From Branchiostoma floridae (taxonomy: Eukaryota; Chordata; Leptocardii; Amphioxiformes; Branchiostomatidae), in assembly GCF_000003815.2 (NCBI RefSeq), contig NC_049982.1, positions 29,897,997 to 29,961,996 on the forward strand: a DNA stretch of 64,000 nt, in the 5' to 3' direction. This document shows, piece after piece, positions 1 through 13,000 of this stretch (its first letter is position 1; the number at the start of each line of letters is the position of its first letter). The notes under the pieces were generated by a model. That model saw only the letters and a list, made by a program, of their open reading frames with translations. It was not told the DNA's origin and searched no databases. A program made the translations under genes and the position numbers.

Positions 1-1020
1 TGATCTTTTTATTGATTACATTTTCACTACAATGCTTGTTGGATACAGCCCTTTCCGATTTCAAAGTTTTGATCTGAACATTGCAGGCTAGGGGAGCGAA
101 AATTACCCGGATATATATTTGTGAAAGTCTTAGCGTTCACATTAAAACCTGTTATTATCTACGTTCCTTTCAAGCCTTGATTTTGAAGTTCACGTCTCTT
201 TCAATTTCTTTCTGTGAAAATGAGCTTCAAGGATATCAAAAGCGGCCGAACCTATCACAGACAGGGGGCGGAGCATAACGCCTTTTCTTTAGCTAGCGGT
301 GCTTGGCTTCGCAGCCTTGCTATATTGTGGTGACGAATGAATAGACCACTGGAAGTAGAATCTCAGGGAACTCGCTATCAGCTACCCTATCTTTAAAGTG
401 CTATTTTCTCGCCACGGTTGCGAAACGGCTTGCCTTGTTGCGAACTGACATTGTTGCGAAAAAAACTGTTACCTACACAAGCCGTGTAGTAATGACCGGG
501 GAAACAGTGTAAACAATACACTCAATGTTGTCAGGCATGATGCGCAAAAGCCCGCTTGCTATGGTTTAAGTGGAGAATGTGCTTGATTGTGACGAATCAA
601 CATAAGCTGCTAGCATGCTTAGACTTTCGAAATAATTTTCACTCAAATTAACATCCGATGCAAGATTCATTTGAGATTCATTCATTCATCGTCACGAGGG
701 CACAAAAATTAGGGAGCCTAGAATCTTAGAAAAAGCAGTCAAAATACCTCCGTTCCAGGGAGGTGCTGTATGCACCACACACGCATGAACGAGTCACACA
801 ATAGTCTGTAAGCACTAGACAGCGGACATGACTGCACTGAAGCAACCAATCGCCATCTTTGACACCTGATACGCCAGAGCCCAGTCTCGTCCGCGCTTCA
901 CTGAACATTCCCGTAAACGCGAAAAAAGGTGCAGCTTACACAGAATATACTCGTCTGACTAGCTAGCGAAAGACAAGTTTGGCCGGCGCTGTGGCACTGA
1001 CAGATCTTCGAAACACAAGA
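1..1020. other. Upstream region of the TRIM-like gene
   Basis: I see no supported gene here. It holds the presumed promoter and 5' untranslated region of the plus-strand TRIM-like gene that starts at 1021. A 37-codon open frame from the ATG at 219 is too short and resembles nothing I know, so I do not call it. No clear TATA box could be assigned. Confidence 0.4.
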
Positions 1021-4000
1021 ATGGAAGCGTTAGAATCTGAGTTGACGTGCCCGACGTGTTTGGACCTGTTCGAGTCGCCCCTACAGCTGCCATGTCTGCA
1101 CAACCTGTGCAGGAAGTGCGTCCAAGACTTGGAATCGTACTCCAAGAATGCAGACGAGACCGTGCGAGGCGCGCAAGGAGGGGTAAAGAAAGGACGTCCG
1201 GCACAGGCAAAGCCTACAGCTCAAATCACCTGTCCCACCTGTAGGAGGGACATACCACTGGACGAGAGAGGTGAGAAGTTACCACGCTCAAAACGGAATA
1301 TGGATACTAGTACTAAACCCTGTCCTTACTCAATGGTAACCCTTTTATTTAAGTCATTTTACAAAAAAAAAAAAAAACGTACAGATGCAATCTACGATCC
1401 ATTGGAGGTTGTACTGAAACCTTTCTTGTAGAATGTAAACTATGTGTCTGTGGCCAATTTGATGTAGCCACGAAACGTTTTCATAGTTCATCCTGTCGCA
1501 CTTGCTCATGGTAGCATTTAGCCGTGGTGGGACTGTTGTTGATGGTCTTATATCCGTCAACAACAGTCGCGCCGCAGCTAGGCAGCATTGTGCAGTGCAC
1601 TGTGTCGGTGATATTGGCCTTCTTCGCTACCTTCCATAGCCAGGCTACCATAGCCCATCCCAATCTGAAATATCAATCATGTGGGGATCTGGTCAGACAG
1701 ATGGGCCATTTTCTCAGTTTGCTCAAATAGTGGGCAAAATCTCCACTAATAGAACAGCAGCAGGATCAGCAGGAGGCAATTTACACGCTGCCACGATTGA
1801 TTTATTATAGAGCCCCCAACTGTATTTCTGAACGTATAACAGTGAACACAAACAGATGAAATGTAACTGAACATACTATTAGATAAGACACTCCGTGTCA
1901 TTTTGGGTTAGACGTAACAAGATCTCAGTTTAGCAAACATGACTACCAAAGGTACACAGTTTGGCTTTTTGAACGAAGTTCTGCAGTTATTTTGAAAACA
2001 CCATTGAGCTATATCTAATCCATGATAAGCTAACCGTGTATTACTGCTATTCACTCGACTGTAACGGTATTTTACTGCTTACCCACAGGTGTTGACGGCC
2101 TGAGCAGGAACATGGTTCTACAGAACATTGTTGACAGGTTTAGAGACGCCAGGGACAAGGGTAAACACAATACCGCGACGCCATGTCAGGTGGGATTGGT
2201 TTTACAGTTGACCGAATAGCTATGGTTCACTACACATTACTCTAGGCATAGGTGTTCATTATGTCTCCCGTTAAGCAAAAATGGTGTCTTTACTGCGCAG
2301 CATTTCAACATGACTGAAGACATTTAAACATGAATCATCATACACATCGTCTAACACATACTCAAAATCGTTTTTGTTGAACCAAGCAGTCGTCGTAATC
2401 GCCAATGTTTTTTTTCACGGCGGGGAAACAATCCCCACAGACGCAGTCTGTACGCTGGAAACTCTGAAAAACTCGTCAAAATTGTGAGAAAAGGGTAACA
2501 CATTACACATACAAAAACTACAATATGTAATCACTTGTAGCACACACACATTCTTCAAATATCCACTCTGAAGTTTGATATAATTAACAAATTTATTTAA
2601 CAGAGTTCCACGAACACATACCTTTGCCAAATAAACCAGGTTTGTTATGAATAATGTTGTCCGTAGACATAAATGTGTTACTCATTAGATTTTACTTTAT
2701 ATGCCTGGAGCTGGTTCATAAAATTTTGTCATTGATTTTACAAATTAGATCACAATTTACATAATTAATAACACATTGTATCAAGAATTATTTCGTTTGA
2801 TCCCTTCTTGACTTATTCTCTTTCAAATTCTGAAACTAAACCGCTTCCTGCAGTTCCAAAAAGACGTTAGGGGACCTAAACATACACCTCTTACTCTTTG
2901 CCCTCTTTCTCAGTTACATATGTGGCAACTTTGAAAGTTCTAGCATGGAATGCAGTGGATTTATGAACTTTCATCATTAATTATGTAAATTAGTTGTTAA
3001 TTTGCATTATTAGTATCTCATTATGTAAGTTTTCACTTAGGCTATCTACATACCAAAAATCTTGACGATCCATCAACACGTTCATATTTTCTCATTAATC
3101 ATGAAAATGATGACCTCATTTGCATAATTAACATGTATTAACATTTCTTTCTCAGCTACATATGGCACAAGTTTGAAAGTCCTATCAGGGAATGCAGAGA
3201 ATTTATTAACTGTCCTCATTAATTATGCAGATTAGCTGTTGATTTGCATAATTAGTATTTCATTATGTAGGTCTTCACTTTGGCTATCTACATACCAAAA
3301 ATCATGACGATCCGTTTACACATTCATAATTTCTCATTAATTCATTAATTATGCAAATGATATAATTATTTGCATAATTCACATCTATCGACATTTCTCT
3401 CCTTCCCAGCTACATAATATGTGACACGTTTGAACGTTCTATCATGGAATGCAGTGGATTTATAAACTTTCCTCATTAATTATGCAACTAAGCTGTTGAT
3501 TTGCATAATTAATATTCCATTACGTAAGTCATCACTCATTCTATCTACATACTAAAAATCATGACGATCTGTCAACACGTTCTCGAGTTATTCTCGTCCA
3601 AAGTTTGAAAGGAAACCGGCGCCTGCAGTTCTAATAGAGCCGCTAGGGGGGCCAAAACTCACAGCAATTACTCTCTGCTTCAAGGGCTATGTACCACTCA
3701 AAAATCATGACCACAGCACACGAGATATCAAAAATTGAGCAGCAGCAGTACCATAGCAAGCCGCTAGGGGGCCCATTATCGAACTTGACCTTCGTTTTCC
3801 CGACCCCTACCCACCTACCAAATATTATCAGGGTCCATCCCCGGCTTCTCGAAATAGACAGACAGACATATACACACAGACAGACAGACAGGCATACAAG
3901 CCTAAAACATACCCTTGCCATCCTGGCAAAGGTAATTAATCATATGACGGGGAAACGTCCGAGTAGGCGAGAAAATGACTGTGACGGGGAAAAGGCACGA

Positions 4001-7000
4001 CGGGGAAATCTTTGTGTGTACGAAGCATCATACCAGTTCACCTACAGAAAAAGTCGTGCAAGTATGATAATTATATTTGCACGATTTCTTCTGTAGTCAT
4101 AGCAGATAGCTTTTAATCATGAAAGTGTCGGGCCCCGATTTGGAAAATGATGTAAGCTTTGATAACAAATTTTTGTTGGAACAAACATGGTAGTTGGGTT
4201 GTGTTCTGTAGCTGTGTGAAGGTGACCCCCGCCCGGCTGTTAGGGTGTGTGTGAACTGTGACGGCCTGGCGTACTGTGAGGACTGCCTGTCCACCTTCCA
4301 CCCCGCCCGGGGTCCGCTGGCCAGGCACACGTTGGTCCTTCCCGGACAGCAGCCGGACAAGAGGGGACCTAAAGTCGTCATGTGCACCGACCATGCGGAC
4401 GAGAAGGTACAATTTTAGACCAAGTAAACATCACCCAGTTCCAGTGCACTGTGAACCTATAACACCTACTAGCTCCAGTGCACTGTGAACCTGTTGGACA
4501 ACATCTAGCTCCAGTGCACTGTGAACCTGTAACACCTAGATCCAGTGCACTGTAAACCTATAACACCTAGCTCCAATGCACTGTGAACCTGTAACACCTA
4601 GCTCCAGTGCGCTGTGAGCCTGTAACACCTAGCTCCAGTGCACTGTGAACCTGTAACACCTAGCTCCAGTGCACTGTGAACCTGTTGGACAACATCTAGC
4701 TCCAGTGCACTGTAAACCTGTAACACCTAGCTCCAGTGCACTGCGAACCTGTAACACCTAGCTCCAGTGCACTGCGAACCTGTAACACCTAGCTCCAGTG
4801 CACTGTAAACCTGTTGGACAACATCTAGCTCCAGTGCACTGTGAACCTGTAACACCTAGCTCCAGTGCACTGCGAACCTGTAACACCTAGCTCCAGTGCA
4901 CTGTGAACCTGTAACACCTAGCTTCAGTGCACTGCGAACCTGTAACACCTAGCTCCAGTGCGCTGTGAGCCTGTAACACCTAGCTCCAGTGCGCTGTGAG
5001 CCTGTAACACCTAGCTCCAGTGCAATGTAAACCAGTCAGTGTAGCCCTGATGAAGATGACAGATGGTCATCGAAACGTTGGCTCTTAATAAAATTCATGG
5101 TTCTGCATAAAGGACGTACCTAAAGTATCTTACCAACCTGATGAACTTATTCATCGAGTGAGCTTTTGACGAGTTCCCAGTCAGTATTTTTAGGTCCAGG
5201 ATTAACAATTGGTGTTTGTCTTTGAATATCTATCCATCTACTTATTCATCTATTTATTCATCATTTTATTTATCATCTACCATCAATATGATTTCTTTGT
5301 TACGTATCCATCTTTCTATTCATTCATCATCTTGCTATCCATTCATAATGTATGTCTTTATCTAATAGTATCCATTCATTATCTAACTACATCTATCCAT
5401 CGTCTACATATTTATCTATTCATCATCTCTCTATAATCATCTCTATCTACACGTGTGTGTGCGTATGTATGTCTGTCATTCTGTCGATGTCTAAAGTTAA
5501 GATGTACATATCTGCTATTAATATAGTAGGCAAATAGATCACTATGTATATATTATACAGGAAACTCAATGCTGTCAGTAACAAGTGAAATGCTTTTCAT
5601 CCATTTTCACGACCAGGTGAATCTGTACTGTAAAGCGGATGGAATGCCAGTTTGTTCCCTCTGTAAGCTGGTGGGGAAACACCAGGGCCACAAGGTGGCT
5701 GCACTATCGGATGCCTACAAGGAGAAGAAGGTAGATTAAGGTTTCTATTCTGGTTGGACTGATGCCATTCCCACATTTCACTATAATTATCATTATTCGT
5801 ACCCCATTCCATACTTTAACTCAACATAAGATCTTTAAAAATTGAACCACTAATTTTAACCTCAATTCTAAACATATGATTCCAACTCAACTCATCACAC
5901 TCAGTCCATCTGCCATGTGTAGTCTCGAGCTCATTACCTCTAGATTGATTGTAATTATATTTGTTGGTAGCTGTTGGCAGTGGACCTTCGTACTGTACTG
6001 CAGGAGAAATTCCGTTTTTGTACATCTTTTGACGTTTTGTCCTGGAAATGATGTTGTCTAGTTGTCAGACTGAGCACCGGTAACGTAACAACCTACAGCA
6101 CACTTAACAAGAACAAATTGAATGATATATATGGCGTCGACCTCTTCCCGAAAATATAGTATATTACATCTTTCCAAGTGCGGCGACCATTTTGAATTTC
6201 CGTGACCATGCACCAAAACGAGACTGAAGCTGTTGGCATCTCTGTTTGTTTCACCCCTTTAGGGTGCACCGGTGAAATAGTGCGGTACAAATGTTTGTAT
6301 CTTGTAGGGAATATGTGGGCGTTTGGGTTTTATATTGTATTCATTTGTATTCATTTTTCACAGTTTTTAATCCTTGTCTCATTATCTCAGGATATCCTGA
6401 TAAAGGAAGTCTCTGCTTTGAAGGAGAGAAACAAGGAAATCAACCGGTTTGTGACGAGAATGCGTGAAACCTGCGTCAAAGTACAGGTACTGGAAGACTA
6501 TTTCTAATAAACGTTTTACAGAATATCTGATGAGTGTTCATTCTGTCAATATTCGTGTTTTTATCATAATATCAATATAGCAGTTTATTCTTTATATACC
6601 TCACAGGATATCACAGTAAGAGATTTTACTAGTACGTTGTTTTGCAGGAACAAAACAAGAAGTGGCAGGAAAGACTTGTTCAGGGGGTCGCTGATCTTGT
6701 ACAAATTCTGGAGGAGAGGAAACATTTCCTTGCAAAAGCACTTTCTGAGGTAGGTGTGAAACGTGCTCTATCCAGTTAGTTAGTCGATATGAATGTGGAA
6801 CGGGACATAATTCTTTACTAGGGCTGTGTACCTAAAAACTCGTACCTGTATCGTACCTTTAAAATTGTTTAGGTAAGGGTCCGGACCTAAACATCTGTGT
6901 ACCTGTACCATTCATATGCCTCCAAAATCAAGGCTATTTCGTCAAGAACTTATTCTAATGGAGAGTAACGCAGTAAAATGTAGGGAAAAAGAGATTTTAG

Positions 7001-10000
7001 GAAAGATATTTCCTGTTCAACGTCAATCGTTTGCAAAGAATTCCTAAAACTGTACAGGAATGTCAGGAATGCCAAAGTCCGCGCGTGCGTAGTTGCATCA
7101 TGCCGGACTGAACCATTACCTCCACGGGTAAGCTTTCTAGTCGTAGGGCACATACCAGTATAGGCCTATACATGTGCACAGCAGTGTTTTCCGTATTCGC
7201 GCATGGCGATTTTTGACTGATCGCCGTGCAAAATTGAGAAAAACCTAGGACTTCAGACGTACCAGAATTGTAGTATGTAGTATGGTGGTCATGGAAATGT
7301 AAACATTTGAAACAGGGGATAAAAGATTGTTGAAATATGTTCCTCGGAAAATGACCCGTGCGTGAATCGTGGAAATAGAAGAAGAAATGAATAAATAAAT
7401 GAATGCATAAATAAATAAATGAATGCATAAATAAATAGATAAATAAATAAATAAATAGAGTCCATTCCAAGACACCATGAGGGTTTTTAGGCGATATTTA
7501 TAATTAGTCTGGATTATTTTGAATAAAAGAATATCTGAGCCACAATAATTAAATTATTTTCAAAAAATTGACTAAGAAAATACTCATTTATTTGAATTTA
7601 TTTGAATATTTTAGAAACATTTTGAAAGTAACTGTACAAAAATATCTTTATTTAGAATAGTTGTGAAACCTCTCTGTCATTATTTCACATTTACAAATAT
7701 TTACAAAAAATGGTAAACCTGGCCAAATGGTAAAATTAGTTTATTTCCCCCATAAAAGTAAGCCCTATTGTTGCATCTGTATATTTTTAGATTTCACTGC
7801 TGGGCACTGGTGGATCCTTTGTGGTGGGCCATTGTTGCATGGCACCCAACCATACTTTGCAAGGATGTGTGAATTGCTATCTTCCTAGCCCACCGAACCA
7901 TTTACAAAAAATGGTAGAAAATGGTAGAAAATGGTAAATAATGGTAGAATGCTGTTATCATTATTTAGAAACCATTAGAAGTATCCAATTCCACACCATG
8001 AATATTTCCAAAGTTTTACAGGACCAGGGAAATATTTATAAAGTTGAAACAGTGTTAAAAATATTTCTAAAGTATCAAATGTCCTAGACATATAATAACA
8101 AAACTTTAAAATCAATTCTAAACAATGGCAACAAACATCCGCATGGTGTCTTGGAATGCACTCTAAATAAATAAAAATTAAATAAATAAATAAATAAACA
8201 AATAAATAAATAAATAAATCGAGAACGCCTAAATGGATTGTATTGATATTTGGTATGTGGGTAGGTCTTGTTGAGACCTGGAGACGATTAGATTTTGGGT
8301 CCCCTAGCGGCCTGTTACGGTACTGCAGCAGAACTTCCTGGTTTGATATCACGAGTTCTGGACATGTTGCGGATATGAATTTTAAGTGATAGACAGCTCT
8401 TGAAACCGTGAGTAATATAAGTGGTATAGGTTTGGGCTCCCTAGCGGCTTGTTTTGGAAGTGCAGGACAGTTTTAGTATCAGACTTTGAAAGGGAATAAC
8501 TCAAGAAGGGGTTGACGGATTGTTATAATTTTTGGTATGTGGATAGGTTACGTGATGCTTCATATAATTACGTATCAATTATGCAGATTGAAAGCTAATT
8601 TGCATAATTAATTGGGAAATTGTCGAAACACGCTCAATTCAATTATATATAGCACCATCGCAACATGTGACCTGTGTAACTGAGTAAGAGAATATTGATA
8701 GGTATATATCATGCAAAATAATAGAAGCATTTACATTATTAGCTCACCCTTCACTCACAAGAGAACCCCTTTTGACAGCAATGCTCTCTGAACATTAATC
8801 GCCAGGCGAATGGAATACGACTATTAAAACCCATTAATAACAACAATCTCTAATACTTATAAACAATAAAACCGTCGCCATGGCAATAATTTTAATTGCC
8901 ACACTTTTTGTCTATTCATCCTTGTCAGTTAGTCGTTGACGTACTCACGGCAGATACAGCTTTTGTATTTTGGGCAATTTCATATCCTACTTAAAACGCG
9001 CAACTATGTTTTATGTTTATCAAAGGAAGAAGAAGAAAAATTGAAGCTGTTGAAGGAGGAGATAGCTAAGAAGGAGGAGCATCTTCAGAAGGCACAGGCA
9101 GTCGTGGCGTATGTCGACGAAGTCCTGAAGGAGAAAGATCAGTCGTGCTTTCTTCAGGTTAGATGCAAACTGTTTGTCATATCTAAAACATACCAAGAAT
9201 CTGCTCAAAGTAACACTGGCAATGATTATCATCATCATTTAAAGACTGTTCCAGTGAAATATGGTTCAATGTTTTGTGATTCTTTATACTTATGGTAGAA
9301 AACTGATATGACTGATGACTTCTATGTGTGCTTTTAAAATCTTACCTCTTGTGACAGTCATGCATACCTCTTCATATTTTTCTCTATTTAAGTACGTCTT
9401 TACAATATAATAATTTAAGCAAAGTTTTATGACATCATGATGACATGATGAAGTTACCTGAAAGTTTTGTCTGTTCAGTCACAATTAAGTACAAAGATTA
9501 AATATAGATATGTTAATATTGTCCACTTTCATGTAGGCCGTGCAGTCTACCAGAGATAGGTAAGGCAGTCTTTCATTCTGCACGTCACATGTACAACTTA
9601 GACATTTTCAGTCCATGAATTCTATTTCTTTTTAACAGCCATGACACAGCAGAAATCCCACATCGTTATCAGACCAGATTTTTTCGTATGTTAATATGCT
9701 TCTACCCCCCCCCCTCTTTTTTTAATAACAGATACTAGTAATCTTTATTGACACGACAAAAGTACAGCGACTTTCGTAAGGTCTACAGATAAAACAATTT
9801 ACAGTACAACAAAACAGACATATATGGATATCTATAGATATAAATAAGTCAACATATAGGGTCTAGCATGTCATTTACACTATTTGTTCTACGGTATAAA
9901 CATTCGTGGATATATATTTGCCTACTTGTACACAGTGAGGATTTTCGCCTCCCAGAATGTAGCTGAATTTATCAAACGAACAGAGAGTATCAAAGTCTTT

Positions 10001-13000
10001 AGAGCAACTCTCTCTCTTTAATCATAATCAACGCAGAGTGGAGAAGAGCCACGACAAAAATCCTCTGGCCGCTCCAGCCGACTGGGTGTTCAAAGGGTTT
10101 GACTTCAGCATGGAGGCGAAGGTTTTGAAGGCCATGGATATGAGTGGTTAGTTCGTTGTAGTCTTTCTTTGTCGTATCGAATGGCTCATCTGGTGATGAC
10201 AAGAAAACAAGCACAGGCTTTATTCTGACTTAAAAATCGGCAGTATTTTTGTCCACGCCACAATGGGGTATGCATATATATGCCCGAATTGTTTTAAGCA
10301 GTGCTATGTATTTTTTCTCGGGACCAATGGCGTAACGTCCGCACCAAATGGCTAAAACGCCTGCTTGTAACGTTGTTGTATAAGTAATATTGAATATCTA
10401 AGTTAATGACTTTCAAACCTGATCTGCGATTGAAACCCTCAACCTGGAATAAACATAGCTCACCAGATCTACATGTCGAATGTAATCTTTCTGCAAAGGA
10501 AAATCATATATCACCTTTTTAATCTAAAATGACCACACAACATTTTTTTTCTGATCTGGAAAAGGGTCTTTTTTCTTGGTGACGGCAAAACTATCTCAAC
10601 CTACACTATAAAATCGCACATCAGCACTTACCATTTTTTTAAATGCCAGCGTTCTACGAAATATGCAAAGGAGGCAAGATATGTTTTGTTAATGAGAAAA
10701 TTTGTAAACTTGTGTCCGATGCTGATAATTTCTGTTTAAGCAACGTGATGGTATTTATTCTATTTCCAGAACTCACAACTTCTTTGAACAAGTGTATGCA
10801 AGAGCTGTCGCCTTCATCTTACCTCACAGAGTATCAAAATGTGTACCATTCATACTACGAGACTCTACAAAAACAGCAAGTGGCTTACTATACCAACAAC
10901 CTAATTGACAACAGGACCAATACGTACTGGCACAGCAACAGCGGCCACGAAGTTCAGGTAGGACAAAACTTCCGATTCGGTGTTCCACAAAATGCCAGAA
11001 TGGCACGACAGGACATATCATTACGTTAGCAGTGTTCCACAATAATGCGTTAAGTTTTGAGGTAGTGTGTTGATTTTAAATGTTAAAAAAATACGTATGT
11101 TGACATGATGCTTAATTGTAATTTCTTGATAAAGATACTGTAAACCACTGAAAGAGGTTGTAAAATCAGCAAAGAAATCGTACGCCGTAAGTTGTAGAAA
11201 ATGTCAAATAACAGACTGCTAATATTGTAGAATTACAAATTTCTTTCTCTTGTATTTTTTGCTGTGTAAAAAATTACAAGTAAGCTCCAGATTATTTCGA
11301 GCCCTGAACGAAGTATTCCAAACTCACAGGAGGAAAAACAAAAATATTTAAGACTTGATCGAGTGTTTGGTAAATTTGTGCGTCATTTATGCAACATTCC
11401 TGATCACTTAGCCCTAGCCGCCCAATCACTCAACACAGACCTCATGGGGATCCAGAATTGGGCAAAAGACTGGAATGTTCTTTTTGGGGCAACACAGTGC
11501 AAAAGCATGATAGTAAGTAACTTGAAGGATGTCGAAGGAAACCACCCTGATCTCACCTTTATGGATACAATCCTCACTGAGGTGGTAGAAGTAGACCTGC
11601 TAGGACTTACAATAAGGAGAGATCTGACCTGGTCACACCACATAGACAAAATGTCAACTGATGCTGGAAAACGACTTGGCCTGCTAAGAAGAGTCTCCCC
11701 ATACCTAAGTCCTGAACAGCTACTATTTACAAGTGCATGGTTCGGTCCCCGATGGAGTACGCCTCTACTGTGTGGATGGGTGCAAGCGCCACATCCCTTA
11801 GCTCGCTAAACGCCATACAAAGAAGAGCAACAACGATAATCGACTTGCCTCATTTGATCAAGACTCATTGGACAGTATTCAGATCCAGCCTCTAGAACAG
11901 CGGAGAAATGTTGGGGCCCTCTCACTCCTACACCGGATGTATCACCAAGACGCACCAACACTTCTGAACGACCTACTACCTGAGCCCTACGTTCACCGCC
12001 GACAAACACGTCTGTCAACATCCCAACACAGTGCAGTCCTACAACCTGTCAAGTCAACCTCCTCCTGTCACAAAAGAACTTTTCTCCCAGCCACAGTTAA
12101 GCTATGGAACTGCCTCCCACAAGACATTGTAAATATCAGAGACTTGAAGAACTTTAAATTGCCCACCTCACCGATATTCGCCAGCGTGATGTATTGTAAA
12201 TGTCAGCACAGCTGCTAATGATGAGGTGTGATCACAGCATAGATTAAAAAAAAAAACTCGAATCTTCTGATATATCATAATGAGGACAACTGTTTGTCTT
12301 TTTTGCCTGATTGGATCATCCAATTAAATTTTGTTGCCAAGAAGATTTCATCCATACCATAAAATTTATATGGGCTTATACAATTTTCTGAATAGATGAG
12401 TTCCCAATTCACTGTGAATGAGGATGCATATGTCTGATATATCCTCATTTCTGCCTGTTTCAGCACTGGGTGCGGCTGCAGCTGACGCCTGGTGTCCAGA
12501 CTAGGATCCTCCGTCTATCTCTTGTTCCCCAACCACCGGGCAAGTGGAGGGAGAATCACAAGCCCGAGAAAGTCACAATCATGGCCGGGGACGACTTCGA
12601 CAACATGGAACCTCTGGAGACTGTGCACATCGCCAAAGAACAGCGAAAAGTCACCTTCAACATTGACGTAGAGAAGGTGAAGATTATAAGGCTTCTTTGC
12701 GTTTGGTCAGAAGTTGGTCCATGGACCTAGGCCTATAGAGTAGCCTCTTTCACCGGCGTCTCTAGGTCCTTGGCGAAAGTAGTTGTTTTTTCCGACGGGA
12801 AAGAAGATATGCCGGGTTAGGAAAATGCCGAGAGAGTACTAGTGCCGGTGTCACAGCGTTCTCGCCCCCCCCCCCCCGAGGGGCGAGATCACTAGGGTTT
12901 TCACCCCCCTTTAGCGTTTTTGCCCCCCCCCATACCCGCCAGTGCCCCCCCCCCCCTAAGAATATTGCTTCTCGGAGGGTTCTCAAGAGCAACTGGTTAC

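Noticed and set aside
3643-4096. Open frames on both strands near 3.6-4.1 kb
   Set aside because: They lie in repeat-family sequence and a CAGA-rich stretch with no recognisable domain.
4432-5036. Regular repeat array that could be mistaken for a CRISPR
   Set aside because: Units are contiguous with no unique spacers, and the context is a eukaryotic intron. It is a minisatellite.
7063-7470. 135-codon minus-strand frame near 7.1-7.5 kb
   Set aside because: Driven by the AAAT microsatellite; no domain and no splice context.
9999-10214. Minus-strand open frame over 10037-10146
   Set aside because: The plus strand there is exon 9 of the TRIM-like gene, with exact phase fit and COS-box similarity.
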